DNA of 64,000 bases from positions 62,557,872 to 62,621,871 of the forward strand of contig CM043953.1 of assembly GCA_014529385.2 (NCBI GenBank). Reading direction: 5' to 3'. Source of the stretch: Adiantum capillus-veneris (taxonomy: Eukaryota > Streptophyta > Polypodiopsida > Polypodiales > Pteridaceae). Shown here piece after piece: positions 1 through 13,048 of this stretch. The notes under the pieces are model-generated. The model was not told where the DNA came from, ran no database searches, and was given only the letters and a program-made list of their open reading frames with translations. Both the position numbers and the translations under genes were made by a program. The first letter of the stretch is position 1, and each line of letters starts with the position of its first letter.

Positions 1-92
1 TTTTAATTCTGACCTTGGGGTGAGCTCTGGAGAAATGGAGGTCCACAAACGGTCCATGTCTTGGAAGCGAGTGGAAATTTAATGCAGAAAAT

Positions 93-1907
93 ATGCGTAA
101 TTACACTGACAGTATTGGCACAGGCTTTGACTGGCAGACATACTCAGATGGACATCAATTTTCAGGGCAGGCTAAGGAGGAATTTCTAAAGAAGCGGGCC
201 TTTGGCTCAATGGGAACATTTGGAATGTCAAATGTTTCCTCGACTACATTTTCTGCGTCAACGGCTAATGTAGCAGCTATTTCTAACATGAAGGCTAATG
301 CTTCTAAAAAGTTAAAAGAGAAGCATCAATCAAAGACAAAGAGAGATGAGCAGGTTGGTTTGATACGAGGCGCCGCCAAGATCGTAGAGAGACTGAACAA
401 GGATATGGAGGAACTCAAGTTGCATAAGGCTGGGCTTGTACCAAACGAGTAAGCAATGGCAAAGCTTGAGACCTTGATTAAAATCAGAAAGGAGGCTCTC
501 AAAGACATGGGACTTGATATTGAAGTGCACAATCTCGATAACCGAGGTGAAGAGGCAGCACAGTTACAGGTATGTAAGCTTGCTTGATTCACCTAGTAGT
601 AGTTGATATTACTTAAAGGTGGTTAAACTCTAATTAGAAAAAAATGGTTAGAGACCATTTTATATGGTAAAAGACCACTTAATGTGTTTATATAACACTC
701 TTAAGTGGTACCACATAAAGTGATGAAGACTCTTGAAAGTAATGCACAAACACTTATACTATTTTATAAAGTACGCAGTGCTATTTTTTTACAGGGTCAG
801 CATGACACTTTGTTATGGGAAGTAGAAGTGGCGACAGGGCATCTTCAATTTGTGGAAACGATTATTAATTTGTTCAAGTCAAGAATGCCTATCCTTCCTG
901 TCAGGCCGCCTGTTCATTTGGGATCGGACAATAGCTGTTTGCAGTTAGGTGATTGTGTTGCTTGTGGGATGTCTATCATGCAGACTGTTGTTACCAGTGT
1001 CTACACGCTCCGGTGTCAACATCCGTATCACCCACTTTGTTTTGTAACTGCCTATAAGTCTGCCGGCCAATGTCTATTTCATGGATGTGAGGAGCCTTTA
1101 AAAGATGCTTTGAAGCTGCTGGCACCTGGAGAGGAAAACATGGATGAGCATGTTGGTACAGGTAATTGATGTTTTTATACCTTATGATATGAAGCTGATT
1201 GTAGATTCATTTCTTGACCATTTTGTTTCTTTTCTCCATGTAATTGCAGAGAAAGATCCAATGGAAGGCATCTTTGGATCTCCTGTTGATGCAATTGGTA
1301 ATATTTTGTGGAACATTCTTCTCTTTGAATGTTCACATAACTTAATATTGAGTATTATTACATTGTCTTTTATGTAGCACACTCCCAAGCTGGGTCATCA
1401 CGCAAGACCAATATTGATAGCATGTGTGGTGGGTGCGGAGATAAGAATGCATCCCAGAAACAAGCAGGTGAAGACACTCCGAACCAACAAAAGGCAGAAA
1501 AAAGGGCTGAAAAAAGAGCAGATGTAGTGGGAGCTCAAGGTGACGCATCCAAGGAGTCAGCCAAGGTGCCTCTCAAGCCAGAACCTGCAATGAACAAGGA
1601 CGTAGAGGACGCTGAAAAATCATCTGAGAAGCCAATTGAAAAGGATACAACAGTGAACTTGTCTGATGAGGACTCGGATCTTCTTATTTCAGATGTTTGT
1701 GCACAGATTTTGGGGCGTAGGAAAAAGAGGAGCAACACTGAAGAGCGCGCCACACCAAAGAAAAAAGCTAAGGTTGCATCCGAGCCTCCAGAGCCTACTC
1801 CAGAAGGTAAAAAATCAAAGGAGCCTTCATCTACTCGGAAAAAGACTAACCTCCAAGCACCCAACCTTAAACCTCCCAAACCAAAGTCCTGCAAGAAACT
1901 TTTGTAG
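93..1907 (+). CDS. Four-exon gene: coiled coil plus RING-like zinc finger, with one in-frame stop
   Basis: Exons read about 93-569, 795-1161, 1250-1297 and 1378-1907, with GT-AG borders and matching phases (0, 1, 1), so the model is strongly supported. The first exon encodes a charged, Lys/Glu-rich helical stretch. Exon 2 contains a CxxC...CxHxxHxxC...CxxxxC arrangement (CVAC, then CQHPYHPLC, then CLFHGC) typical of RING-like zinc binding, so a ubiquitin-ligase or protein-interaction role is possible but inferred. The last exon is acidic/basic, has a CxxC (CGGC) and a Lys-rich nuclear-type tail. A TAA at 450-452 interrupts exon 1, while the frame continues as coding-like sequence from 456 on; translation may restart at the ATG at 456 or the gene is a recent pseudogene. 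The first intron carries the CCACT..AGTGG hairpin motif shared with the two neighbouring genes. I do not recognise the whole protein. Confidence 0.6.
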
Positions 1908-2122
1908 CCCCTATTAACCTTTTGTGCTTTGTAGCCTCTTTGTACCCTCATTTTGATGATAATGAAACGACGGCTTTATTTTTCATTCACTAGTTGTTTA
2001 TTGCTCATTGATTGTCTATTTATTGTACTCATATTGTTCATTGACTGTCTATTTATTGTACTCGTAGTGTTCTTTCCAACATCATCATGAGCATCTTCAA
2101 GTAGAGCTTATTTTTTCTCCAG
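1908..2122. other. Gap between two plus-strand genes
   Basis: Short AT-rich stretch holding a repeated phrase (attg-tctatttattgtactc twice, about 2012-2060). It probably contains the 3' end of the upstream gene and the first intron or promoter of the downstream one. I see no ORF of note. Confidence 0.4.
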
Positions 2123-3173
2123 TATGTCCTGCCAAGTGGACTGTTGCCATAGAAGTTCAGGAAATTAATGAAATGGAAATCAATAGCCTAGAAGGTATAC
2201 TTTTCAAGTGTATTTTGAAAAGGTTAATATGTCAGTCTGATTGAGGTTTTTAAGGCATGGTACTTGTCTATGGCAGAACTTAGCTGGATTGGAGATGTTC
2301 AAGAACCAGATGAGAAGGTTGAAGACATAGCAGCTAAGCAGGATGCAAAGCAGAATGCAGATGTAACACCAGATAAAGTAGAGGAAGACCAGGAACCAGC
2401 AGTTTGCCCCGAAATTGAGGAGATTTCCCCAAACTACCCTGGATGGGGATATCTTGTTTCGAATTTCTGCAAGATCAAAAAGCTCATAATCCTCGATCCT
2501 CGATGGACTATTTGTGAAACGAGATGTAACCAAACATGATCCAAATACTGGACAACTTAAACACCCTCCACGTCCAACTTCCGACAGAGTTAAACTAAAA
2601 AGAGTGGATGAGAAGTTGTGGATCTACTACCATAGAGATGTTGAGCAATTTGTTTGGGATTTGAGGCAAATAGCAGATGCAATGATTTGGAGCACTTGTA
2701 CTGCTGCTAACATTGAGCTAATCCTCTGTACATGTTGGCCAGACATATGGGAACATAGGACTTATTACTTTAGGGATCTCTTCTCAAACTGGCAATGTGA
2801 GAAGTGGTCGTATTTTGAAGAGATTTTTGGAGCTCCAAGAGACCTTGCAGGTGAGCTTGTGTCTTTCAAGCCCCTTTACCATGTCTGGAACAAGTTTCCA
2901 GAATATGACTCCTCTCGGACATTGCTGGTAGATGACTCCAGATATAAAAATCTGCGCAATGTCTGGGACAACTGTATATGTCCACCCACCTTTGATCCTC
3001 TTGATGAAGACCAAGACCCTGATTACCTCATGCGCACACTGTTGCCATGGTTGTGCAGATGGGCACTAACCCCCAATACCCTGGAGTATACAAAGGCAAA
3101 CCCCATCAACAATCCCAAAGATGAACTTTCGAGTCTAGTCTTTGAGCACTTTGTTATAAATGGAGATGAATGA
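2123..3173 (+). pseudogene. FCP1/CTD small-phosphatase-like (NIF/HAD) gene, frameshifted
   Basis: An exon at about 2123-2193 (donor GTATAC) joins one starting at 2272 (acceptor GGCAG). After an acidic linker the protein reads as a NIF/FCP1-type HAD domain. There is a hydrophobic strand ending in LIILD, a segment of the VEQFVWDLRQIADAMIWST type, and LVDDSRYKNL with FDPLDEDQDPDYLMRTLLPWL near the end, as in the CTD phosphatase family that removes phosphates from the RNA polymerase II C-terminal tail. One extra C within 2492-2505 (CTCGATCCTCGATGG) breaks the frame exactly between the two aspartates of the expected DxDG nucleophile motif, so the copy should be dead unless the base is a sequencing error. 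Downstream the frame is open to the TGA at 3171-3173. The first exon(s) upstream of 2123 are not identified. The two usable frames are 2264-2539 and 2514-3173. Confidence 0.7.
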
Positions 3174-3314
3174 GATTGTACATCTGTAATTTAAGAAACG
3201 TTATATATTGTACATTCTTGGTGGATATGTAGACGTTTCTGGATAATTGTTGTAATATACGTTTTGTAATATACAGAAGTTCTGGCACTTTACATGTCTC
3301 TACACTTCTGAATG

Positions 3315-3600
3315 TCTCAGCACCACTTTTTAGTGGTGCTAAACCCCTAAAACGTGGTTAAATTTTTATTGTGTTATTGCAACAGTTTTTCTGGAACTGC
3401 AACACCATTTAATGGTGATGTTCGGGGGGAGTGGTGAAGCATTCTTAACCACTTTTTAGTGGTGCTAAACCACTTTAGCACCACTAAAAAGTGGTAAATT
3501 TTTATTGAGTTTTTCTGGAACTGCAACACTTTTTAGTGGTGATGTTTGGGGGGGGGAGGGGGGAGTGGTGAAGCATTCTCAAACACCAACATGTCAATTC
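3315..3600. repeat. CACCACT-TTTT-AGTGGTG hairpins in a tandem duplication
   Basis: CACCACTTTTTAGTGGTG, a 7 bp stem with a 4 nt loop, starts at 3321, and variants follow at about 3450 and 3478. A ~130 bp segment starting with a 'gcaac...tttttctggaactgcaacac' phrase occurs twice (about 3377-3448 and 3508-3580), each followed by a G-run and 'agtggtgaagcattct'. The block lies between the converging phosphatase-like and transposase-like genes and shares its hairpin motif with the introns of both neighbours. Confidence 0.8.
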
Positions 3601-3667
3601 CATCGTAAGTTTACACCAATTCCATCTTGTTCAATCTTTCACTAGATGATATAAAATCAGATTTGAT

Positions 3668-6600
3668 TTACAATTCAAAGGGCATGCTATTGTATATTGC
3701 CTCATGGTTTTCATTGGAAAGTTCGAACACTTCTCCTATGCCATCGAGCGCTACAGTCTCCATAGGGAACTTTATTGCCATTATCAAGTGGGAATATATG
3801 GATTTATACCAATGGCCCGTGACCATATAAGTATACTTCTCTATCTTGTTGCCCCATGCATCAATTTTCTCGTTAGTTGTTAGGCCCTTAGCTACTACAC
3901 ACTTCAAAATGTAGAAGTCAACAGCCTCCTCATTATTCTCTTTCAGAAGTGACATCAAGATTGTCTCCAGGTGTGAGAGCATCGCTTAAGGAGTCATAAT
4001 GACTTGCATAATTAGTGGCACCATAGAACTCCTCATCGTCTGAGTCTCCGTATGACTGGGAATCATTAGCAAGTGGCTCCAAAGTGTGATATTGCCACAT
4101 CTCCACATGTGATCTGTTCATACACTTTCTCCAATGGCCAAGCCTGCAAGGAAAACAAAAGCATGACAACCGTTTTGATCGCAATGCACAAGTGTTGTTC
4201 TCAGAATACCCATTCACACAGTGCATTGCTCTTGAGCCCTTCAATGGTTTGCAGTCCCATTGATGGGATCGCTGAACATCGCCTAGCTTGACCTTCCAGA
4301 ACACCCTACTGACCTCCCTCTTTTGCTTGTCATACATAGCAGTTGCTCCAGTACTGAGATGCATTCTCAAAAAAGAGACAACTTCAACTGCACAAGTCAA
4401 CCGCACGCTATTTTGCTTCAATTGCTCATGAGTTAGAGCCCTTTTAATGACAGCCCCAGCCCCATCATGTTCCCCCTTTCCATGTCCTAAGCACAAAAAA
4501 TTCCAATTCATTTCCATGCCAGTAAGGCTCCAATATCTAGCAACAAAGTAAAACGGTCGCTTTGCTTTAAATTGTGAAGCTGCGCCATCTGACCAAAACC
4601 AATGTTTTTTAAAGCTTAGCCCTTGATCTCTCAACCATTGAGCATATAAGAGAAAAGCATGCTGCACAAATAAGGTGTCATGTTGTTTATCATCTGAGAA
4701 AAAAAAGTGCATGGTCTTCTTTATTGCACCTGATGCGATGCGGAAATAAGTAATCAGGAAAAAGATAGTGACCTGCTTAGTGTACCAATGCATTGACTGG
4801 ATCTCATTTTGCTCCTTGAAGAAGTAGTTCTCTGCAAAGTCAACGACGGAGACAACCACATCATCTGGAAACAAAGAAATGCAGTCCTTGAACTGTTGTG
4901 CTTGCCACCTAAATATAAAATTGTGAGTGACATACTTCTTCAAGTGGTCTTGGTACTCTCGCAAAAGTTCTCTAGGCAGCATTTTCTTGTGGACAATGTC
5001 TTTCACAGTGCTCTTTCTAGCTTCATTGTTTAATCCAGTAGCACCCACTATATTTTTGAAAAACTTCACAGATACTTGCTTATTCTGCTCAACTTCTTCT
5101 CTTGGACAGATCTGAATATTACCTACACCGCATGCATTGCATGTTCCCATTAAGCATTGGTAGCTATGGAAACTATGTTCTGCAAGTATAGGGCAGAGTA
5201 TAGACTCCAACAGTGAAGTGGTACTCATACTTGCATTTTTGTATGCAAGACATCCATGGTTGACAACTTCATCATGATGAAGGCATATAGAGCAGCTGCA
5301 CATGGAGCAAGAACCATGAAGATCAAAACTTCGAGTCCGCATGTGATTTATTGCCTCTTTAAGGAAAATCATTTGTACATGCACAATACAACAGCAGGTG
5401 AAGCGATTCCTCAATTTTCGGACAAAGAACGGTTTCATAGAATCGAAGCAACGTTGCAAAATCTGAATATCTGCATACTTTGGCTTGAATCTTAAATAAA
5501 TCTCCACCTGCAATATACATGTATACAAATGTTAAAAATAAACTTAGCATTCAAAACTGGTTAAATTGTTTCAAAACAATAAAAAGTGATTCTATATCAC
5601 TAAAAACTTGTGTGCACCACTAAAAACTAGTAATGATACATTCAATAGTATTGTTTTACCTGTGAAAATAATGCACCACAAATACAAATTAGTGTAGAAA
5701 CTAGTAACCATACAAAAAGGTAGAATATTAAGAGGTTGTGTGAGGACAACTTAATAGTGTTGGTGAGAAACCGCATTCACCGTAACTAAAAAGTGGTTTG
5801 GTATAACTTAAAAGTGAATTCAAACCACTTGACGGTGATGAACCGCCAATAAAAAATGGTGTGCACTGCTTGAATATGGTGGGCAACGATTAAAATGTGG
5901 TGAGTAAGGACATGAAAGTTCTGGGGAAGTTCAGAACTAGCACTTGAAAAGTAGTTGGGAGGGACAAAATACTAGGCGACAGACCAGCATTAACACTAGA
6001 TAGTAGTCCAACACAACTTGAAAGTGGAGGAGCTCTTGTGAAAAGTGTTTGATGACCACTTTAGAGTGGTGAGCGACTAGTTCAAAGTGGCCAGTCACCA
6101 ATTAAAATCTAGCACTTAAAAAGTAGCTGGGAGAGACAAAATACTAGGCGACAGACCAGCATCAGAACTAGATAGTGGTCCAACAGAACTTGGAAGTGGA
6201 GGAGCTCTTGTGAAAAGTGCTTGATGACCACTTGAGAGTGGTGAGCAACTAGCTCAAAGTGGGCAGTCACCACTTGAACGCGGATTCTGGTCACTTGAAT
6301 GTGGTTTCTGGCCACTTGAAAGCGGGAACTTGCCGCTTGATTGCAGTGACAAGGTTTTAGCTACCACTTGAAAGTGGTGTCTTGCCACTTGGGAGTGGTG
6401 CCTCATCACTTGCATGGAGTGATGACTGACGTAGTGACTTAGCACATGAAAGTGGTGTCTCACAACTTGACGACCACTTGAAATTAGTGAGCAACTACTT
6501 CAAAGTGGGCAGTCACCACTTGAACGCTGATTCTGGTCACTTGAATGCGGTGTCTGGCCACTTGAAAGTGGGAGCTTGCCGCTTGATTGCAGTGACAAGG

Positions 6601-8365
6601 TTTAAGCTATCACTTGAAAGTGGTATTTCACCACTTGATGACCACTTGAGAATGGTGAGCAACTAGTTCAAAGTGGGCAGTCACCACTTGAACACGTATT
6701 CAAGTCATTGGAATGCGGTGATTGGCCACTTGAAAGTGGTGTTTCACCACTTTGGAGTGGTGTCTCACCACTTGCATGGAGTGATGACTAACGTAGTACT
6801 TTGCACATGAAAGTGGTGTCTCACCACTTGATGACCACTTGAGAGTGGTGAGAAACTAGTTCAAAGTGGGCAGTCACCACTTTAACGGGTTTTCTTGTCA
6901 CTTGCCAATGCGGTGTGTGGCCACTTGAAAGCGAGAACTTTCCGCTTGATTGCAGTGACAAGGTTTTAGTTACTACTTGAAAGTGGTGTCACACCACTTG
7001 GGAGTGGTGCCTCACCACTTGCATGGAGTGATGGACTGACGTAGTGACTTAGCACATGAAAGTGGATTCTCACCACTTGAATGCGGTCAGACACCACGTG
7101 AAAGTGGTTTTTATACGTGTAAGTGTTGTGTGCACCGCTTCATTGTGGTGTGACAGCACTTGTAAGTGTTCAAACTCCACTAATATGGTTTTGGTTACCA
7201 TCATAAGGTGGTGAACACCATTCGTGCAGCAGCAGTAAAAAGTCTATGGCACTACTATAACTGTTGCACCATGACTAAAAGCTGCTACATCACTTGGAAA
7301 AAGTGAGTTGCACCACCAAAAACGTTTGCACCAGTAACACCCCTACGAGTTTGTAAAACACGTCTGTTAGCATTGGGTAAACAAGAATTTTTAGTGGGTG
7401 AACACCACTTTGTAGGGCTTACGGTGAAGCGTTGGTGCATTTCTAGTAAAAACTATTTCTTAAACATTAAAACCTGCTGCAAAACATTAAAAACTAGTTC
7501 AAACACACTAAAAAGTGGTGTGGAAACACAAGTAAAAGTGCTTCACAAACATTTAGAACTATTGATCAAATTTTAGAAGTGGTTCAGATACAATTAGAGA
7601 CCAGTATAGTAATGTTTCACCACTTTTTAATGTTGCAGCACCACTAGAAGTAGTGCAAAACACCAAAACAAGTTGTAGCACTAATAAAAAGAAGTATAGA
7701 AACATAATGTTGTGGCAATAATGAGTTGTAGCACCAATAAAAAGTGGTACAGAAACATGATGTTGTAGCAGGAATATGAGTTGTAGCACCAATAAAAAGT
7801 GCTAAAAAAATATAGCAATTACCTGAGGCTCCTCAAGAAGGTGAATTGGATGCTTTACATATGAACATCTAGCTAGTCTTTTACTGCAAACGTCTTTCTT
7901 GTTGGGGGACACCCTCGTCTCATCCGTCCAAAATTGAAAGACTATGTCTTTAACAGTTTGAGTGATGTGAGTTCTCCGTGCATCATCTCTATGACACGCA
8001 AATGTAGGGAACGAACCATCGGATTCACTTGACACTATTAAGTGATGTTTGGCTGAATATAAGTTTCTTTTGTGGATCCCCATAAGCTTGGCAGCTTGCG
8101 GTATGCTCACGTCAGTGTTTTGCTCCTTGCTTCCACCATTCACCAACATCATCATTGCTGATTTCTTCACAAAAAACTCATCTGAAGATCTTGGGACCTT
8201 CACATGATTCAAAGTGTTGCGGATGTTTCTCAGTATAATTGCTTCCAACTCTTTGGATTTACTCTGCATAGTAAGGAAGCAAGGATGTTGAAGAAGTTCA
8301 TCAAAGATTTCCTTCCTACCAATTGCATCCATTCCCACAGTTAATGTATCAAAGTGTTGTACCAT
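3668..8365 (-). CDS. Transposase-like gene with a 2.3 kb repeat-filled intron
   Basis: Exon 1 is 7823-8365 (donor CAG|GTAATT) and exon 2 ends at 5507 (acceptor TTGCAG). The frame joins in phase 0, giving a protein of about 700 residues. Exon 1 has DARRTHITQTVKDIVFQFW and a PNKKDVC segment. Exon 2 has Cys/His pairs (TCCCIVH, CSMCSCSICLHH, CNACGVG), then VDFAENYFFKEQNEIQS, WSDGAASQFKAK and LGHGKGEHDGAGAVIKR. This block order is what I recall from an uncharacterised, mobile-element-like protein family that is abundant in animals. The Asp of DFAENY and of SDGAASQ are candidates for a DDE metal site, but the assignment is inference. The stop at 3933 reflects a one-base shift near 3935. In the next frame (3668-3982) the tail continues with a DFYILKC...DAWGN segment. 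The copy therefore carries at least one frameshift. It faces the two plus-strand genes. Confidence 0.65.
5508..7822 (-). repeat. Intron packed with degenerate CCACTT..AAGTGG hairpin repeats
   Basis: The intron of the transposase-like gene consists mostly of variants of (CA)CCACTTGAAAGTGG(TG) and CCACTTxxxAGTGG, spaced tens of bases apart on either strand. Higher-order tandem units are visible. A ~173 bp unit ('actaggcgacagaccagcat') starts near 5,935 and again near 6,108. Phrases such as 'caaagtgggcagtcacca', 'gattgcagtgacaaggttt' and 'catggagtgatgactgacgtagt' recur three or four times between 6,240 and 7,080 at roughly 170-370 bp intervals. Each motif is a short inverted repeat. Some ORFs here are repeat artefacts. 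Confidence 0.85.
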
Positions 8366-8481
8366 AGATTGACATATCCTTCGTTTCTTTCTTCATCCAT
8401 CTCCCCCGTATTGCTTTTCGTCACAAAGTTGACCGTTGCCTTACGTTGCTTTCGTTTCTGAGCAGCCCAATATTCTCTCAT
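8341..8481 (-). CDS. Possible N-terminal piece of the transposase-like gene in a second frame
   Basis: A 46-codon minus-strand frame starts at the ATG at 8479-8481 and overlaps the start of the longer exon. It encodes a basic stretch (AAQKRKQRKATVNFVTKS) followed by an acidic one. The basic, DNA-binding-like composition fits a transposase N-terminus. The shift into the frame of 7823-8365 would need one base near 8345-8375, so this is either another frameshift or an unrecognised splice. It is too short to stand alone. Confidence 0.35.
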   Translation of the reverse strand: MREYWAAQKRKQRKATVNFVTKSNTGEMDEERNEGYVNLWYNTLIH

Positions 8482-8689
8482 TAATTTCTGCGCTGAAATT
8501 GAGCTTCTCTACTCAATGACGATGAGCTGATAGACAGTTCTTCACTGTGCTCCATTGTTGCAGTACTTTCAAAGGATTGCTCTACAAGAAATACAATACA
8601 AATCATAACTACACGCTATACTTTTAATTAATACATGGCACTTCTTGCACTAATTAGCAAGATACTAACAAAGCATAATAAGTGTTTAC

Positions 8690-8826
8690 ATACCTCAAGA
8701 ATCATCAAGTAGAAGAGGAACCTAAAGAGATAGAGTTCGTGAGAGCGAGAGAAAGAGTGCTGAGAGAGAGAGAGAGAGAGATGAGCGTGAGCTCAGACAC
8801 AAGAGGAGCCATGCCTAGAGAGATAA

Positions 8827-8858
<32 letters not shown>

Positions 8859-9077
8859 GGGGGGCTGAGCGATACAGAAAGCTCAGCAAGAGCTCTGTGA
8901 GAGAGAGACAGAGAGGAGCTAGATAGAGCTCCAAGAGAGATCTCAGAGACAAAGAAAACTCAAAGCAGAGAGAAAGCTCAGACAGGTTGTAACGGGAAAG
9001 AAGAGGCGGACAATAATCCAGTGTTCAACAGTAAATTATATTTAGTCTCATTAATTGTGGTACGTTAGGAGACTTAA
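8690..9077. repeat. GA-rich stretch with G17 run
   Basis: Interrupted (GA)n tracts fill about 8735-8990, including (GA)n at 8826-8848 followed directly by a run of about 17 G to 8864. After 8990 the DNA is unique and AT-rich. No gene seen. Confidence 0.85.
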
Positions 9078-9633
9078 TTGACATACCTTAGGAGAGTGAT
9101 ATTCTTTTTGAGATTTGAAGCACTTTTAAAACACCCTGACGAGTGTGAAGAATCCTTCATAAAGCTTAAGAAAACTCTCACTTTAGCTCCAATATTGAAA
9201 GCACGAAACTGGAATCAGATATTCCACATACATGTAGACGCTTCCAATTTTTCCATCAGATGTATACTAGCTCAACCAGGAGACAGGAAAACTGATTTTC
9301 CTATTTCTTATGCTAGCCTATAGTTGAACATGGTGAAAAAGAATTATACCACCACCGAAAGGGAAGGATTAGGAATGATCTATGCTGTAAAAAAGTATAG
9401 ACATTACCTATTAGCAAACAAATTTGTATTCTTTGTGGACCACCAAGCCTTATTATACTTGGTCAACAAGCCATACAACATAGGAAGAATAGTGAGATGG
9501 TCCATCATTCTTCTAGAATTTGATATCACTGTACTTGTGAAAAAGGGCACCACTCATCAAAGAGCAGATCATTTTTCAAGGATTGTTTCAGGGAAATCAC
9601 CTAAAAGAGTAGATGGTGATCTACCAGATGCAT
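9078..9633 (+). pseudogene. Ty3/gypsy RNase H fragment
   Basis: The translation follows the RT-linked RNase H of gypsy polyproteins: SFIKLKKTLTLAPIL, FHIHVDASNF, a YTTTEREGLGMIYAVKKYRHYLL segment and VDHQALLYLVNKP, then the connection QRADHFSRI. TAG at 9321-9323 breaks the frame between the first and second blocks. Reverse transcriptase is absent upstream and integrase absent downstream. The fragment ends exactly at 9633, where the LTR-like direct repeat begins, so it looks like the target of that insertion. Strand is opposite to the gag-like ORFs further right. Confidence 0.85.
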
Positions 9634-10882
9634 TGACGAGCGCAAAGCGTGACACAGACCCCAAAGACCTTGAAAACGCCAGGAGCTGATGCACGCCACA
9701 AGCCGGTCACAGTGAAGCGAACAGGGGGCACCACCTAGCTTTGAGCGGCTAGGACGCAGACAATGGTGATTGGAGATATCACAAACTCTACACACCGAGA
9801 GGGAAAAAAAGAGAGAGAGGGAGAGAGAATGACGCAGGTGATAAAAACCCTCGGGGTGTGAGGGAGAACTATTTCTTACAATGTTTACAGCAACCTTATT
9901 TCCGGCGAGGTGGCAATCATGGTGATAGAGAGATTGAGGGAGAGATGGTGAGCCTAATAGTGCGTTCTCTAGAGATGACTCACATACACGGGGACTTTGC
10001 TAGCATGAGTGTGTGTGTAGTGACCATTGGAGTCGAGATGTAGACATAGCTTCTTTACATAGTGCAAATTCCCAAAGCTGCTACACCAAATTCCTCTCAT
10101 GTGGTGTAAGTGTTGCCAATCCCTCCCACCAAAATACTACCAAGTGCTGACCTCTGATGAAATTTCCGCCCCCCCCAAATCTCTCACAATCTCCTTCAAT
10201 CCCTTCTCAATCTCTGCATCTCCCCAAATCAATCTCCTATCAATCTCCCCCCTTGATAGTGACCTCTCAATGCCTTTTTATAGGTGCTGGCTCCTTTTGG
10301 TTAAGGTAATCTGATTAGGTTTAGGGTCCTAATCCGGGGCGACAAAGCAAGGCGGTGGGTCCTGGATGATTGACCCTTGCTTTCTCTTGGGGAATATTAT
10401 AAAGGAAAACTCCTAGGTGGGCATTTCTGGCCATCACCTAGAGAGAGGTGATAATTTATAAATTGGGATTTTTTACTAGATTTGGTTTAAAACTGGGAAA
10501 AATGATGACAACCTACAGATTTTACTGAAGAGGGCGTTGTGGATGCGATGCCGGTGAAGGGTGGCCTAGCTGGTGCGTCAGTGTAGCGCATTTGTCATTT
10601 TCGGGGTCGGCCGGGGCATGCCTTCTCCGTCTCTTCTTGTGTTTCGGTGTCGGCGGCGCGCGACTTGGCCGTCTTCTTTTTGGTGATGACGTCGATGTCG
10701 TCGAGTCCTTCGTGTTTCATTTCTATTTTCTTTGATGGGTGTGTATGGCGTGCGCGTGTATGTGTGGATATGTGATTGCACGTATGCACGTGGGTGTGTG
10801 TATGTAATTGTGTTTATAGGGTGTGTGTGTGTGCATAAGTGTGTGGATGTATACGGCAAGGGGGTGTCTGGGAACGGGGTAT
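9634..10882 (-). repeat. LTR-like direct repeat, left (3') copy
   Basis: Aligns along its length with 16677-17932, starting with TGACGAGCGCAAAGCG and including the phrase 'accacctagctttgagcgg', a GA tract near 9806, 'ccttgatagtgacctctca' followed by 'tttttatagg' (a TATA-like site on the plus strand), and a GT-rich end. A reverse ORF through its right half is conserved only as repeat sequence. Confidence 0.7.
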
Positions 10883-12250
<1,368 letters not shown>

Positions 12251-13048
12251 GAGAAAGGGAGAATTTACAAAAGCGTGGCGGCCCGCCAGTGGAAAATAAA
12301 AAAACAGTGGCAGCTTGTTTTATGCGCCCACATGGGCCTGGTGATGCAGAAGCAGGGTAAGTGAGATGGTGGTGGATTGGCAGAGCCAAGCAGGAGAGAG
12401 AGATCCCTCTGTCTCCTGGTGATAATGGAGAGAGGTGTGTCCAAATTGGTGGTGGCCCTCCGGTGGTTAAGCATAGAGGGGGTGATGAATGTTAAAAAAA
12501 ACAACAACATTTTATCGTTATTTTCTGGTAATGTGCTTTCCCCTTCTTGGGGTTGGTTCTTGCGGTCACAGCTCCAAAAGCCGGGGCTAATGATGGATAA
12601 TGACGCGCTATAGCTCGGGGTGTCGCCCAAGCTGGGCTGCATGGGCCGTGGCGGGGGCAGGGAAAAGAGAGAGAGAATTTGTGGCTCACCAATTGACTGA
12701 GGATTTGTTGAGCCTTCTAGTGGTGTTGTCATGCTTTGGGCAGAGGAAAGATAAACCTTTTTCTTTTTTTGTCTTGAATTTTGAAAATCGGCTATCATTA
12801 GCCCTCCCCTTTTGGCTAGAGACATTCATGTCTCTAGCCCTGACTTTGATTCTTCTTTAGCTAATCAGTTGGAGCCGATATCGAGTTTCCTTCTGAACTA
12901 GCCATTTCATTTGGCCATTGGTGACATTTTTGGGATATTCATGAATCTGCAATAGGTCTGGGTGATAGCCTGTTCCTTGGAATAGTGTGGGTTGATTAAA
13001 TGGGAAGCCCATGGCTTCTGGAACCTTTTGCAAGTGTCCTCCTGGATC
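12251..13048. other. Internal region of the LTR-like element, no recognisable domain
   Basis: A minus-strand frame of 186 codons is open at 12265-12825, but its composition (Ser/Pro/Leu, a KKKK stretch) matches nothing I know. It may be residual coding sequence of the element. Nothing else stands out. Confidence 0.35.

Noticed and set aside
5900-7100. CRISPR-like array of repeats and spacers
   Set aside because: Repeats are degenerate, spacing is irregular, they sit in a eukaryotic intron, and no cas gene is present.
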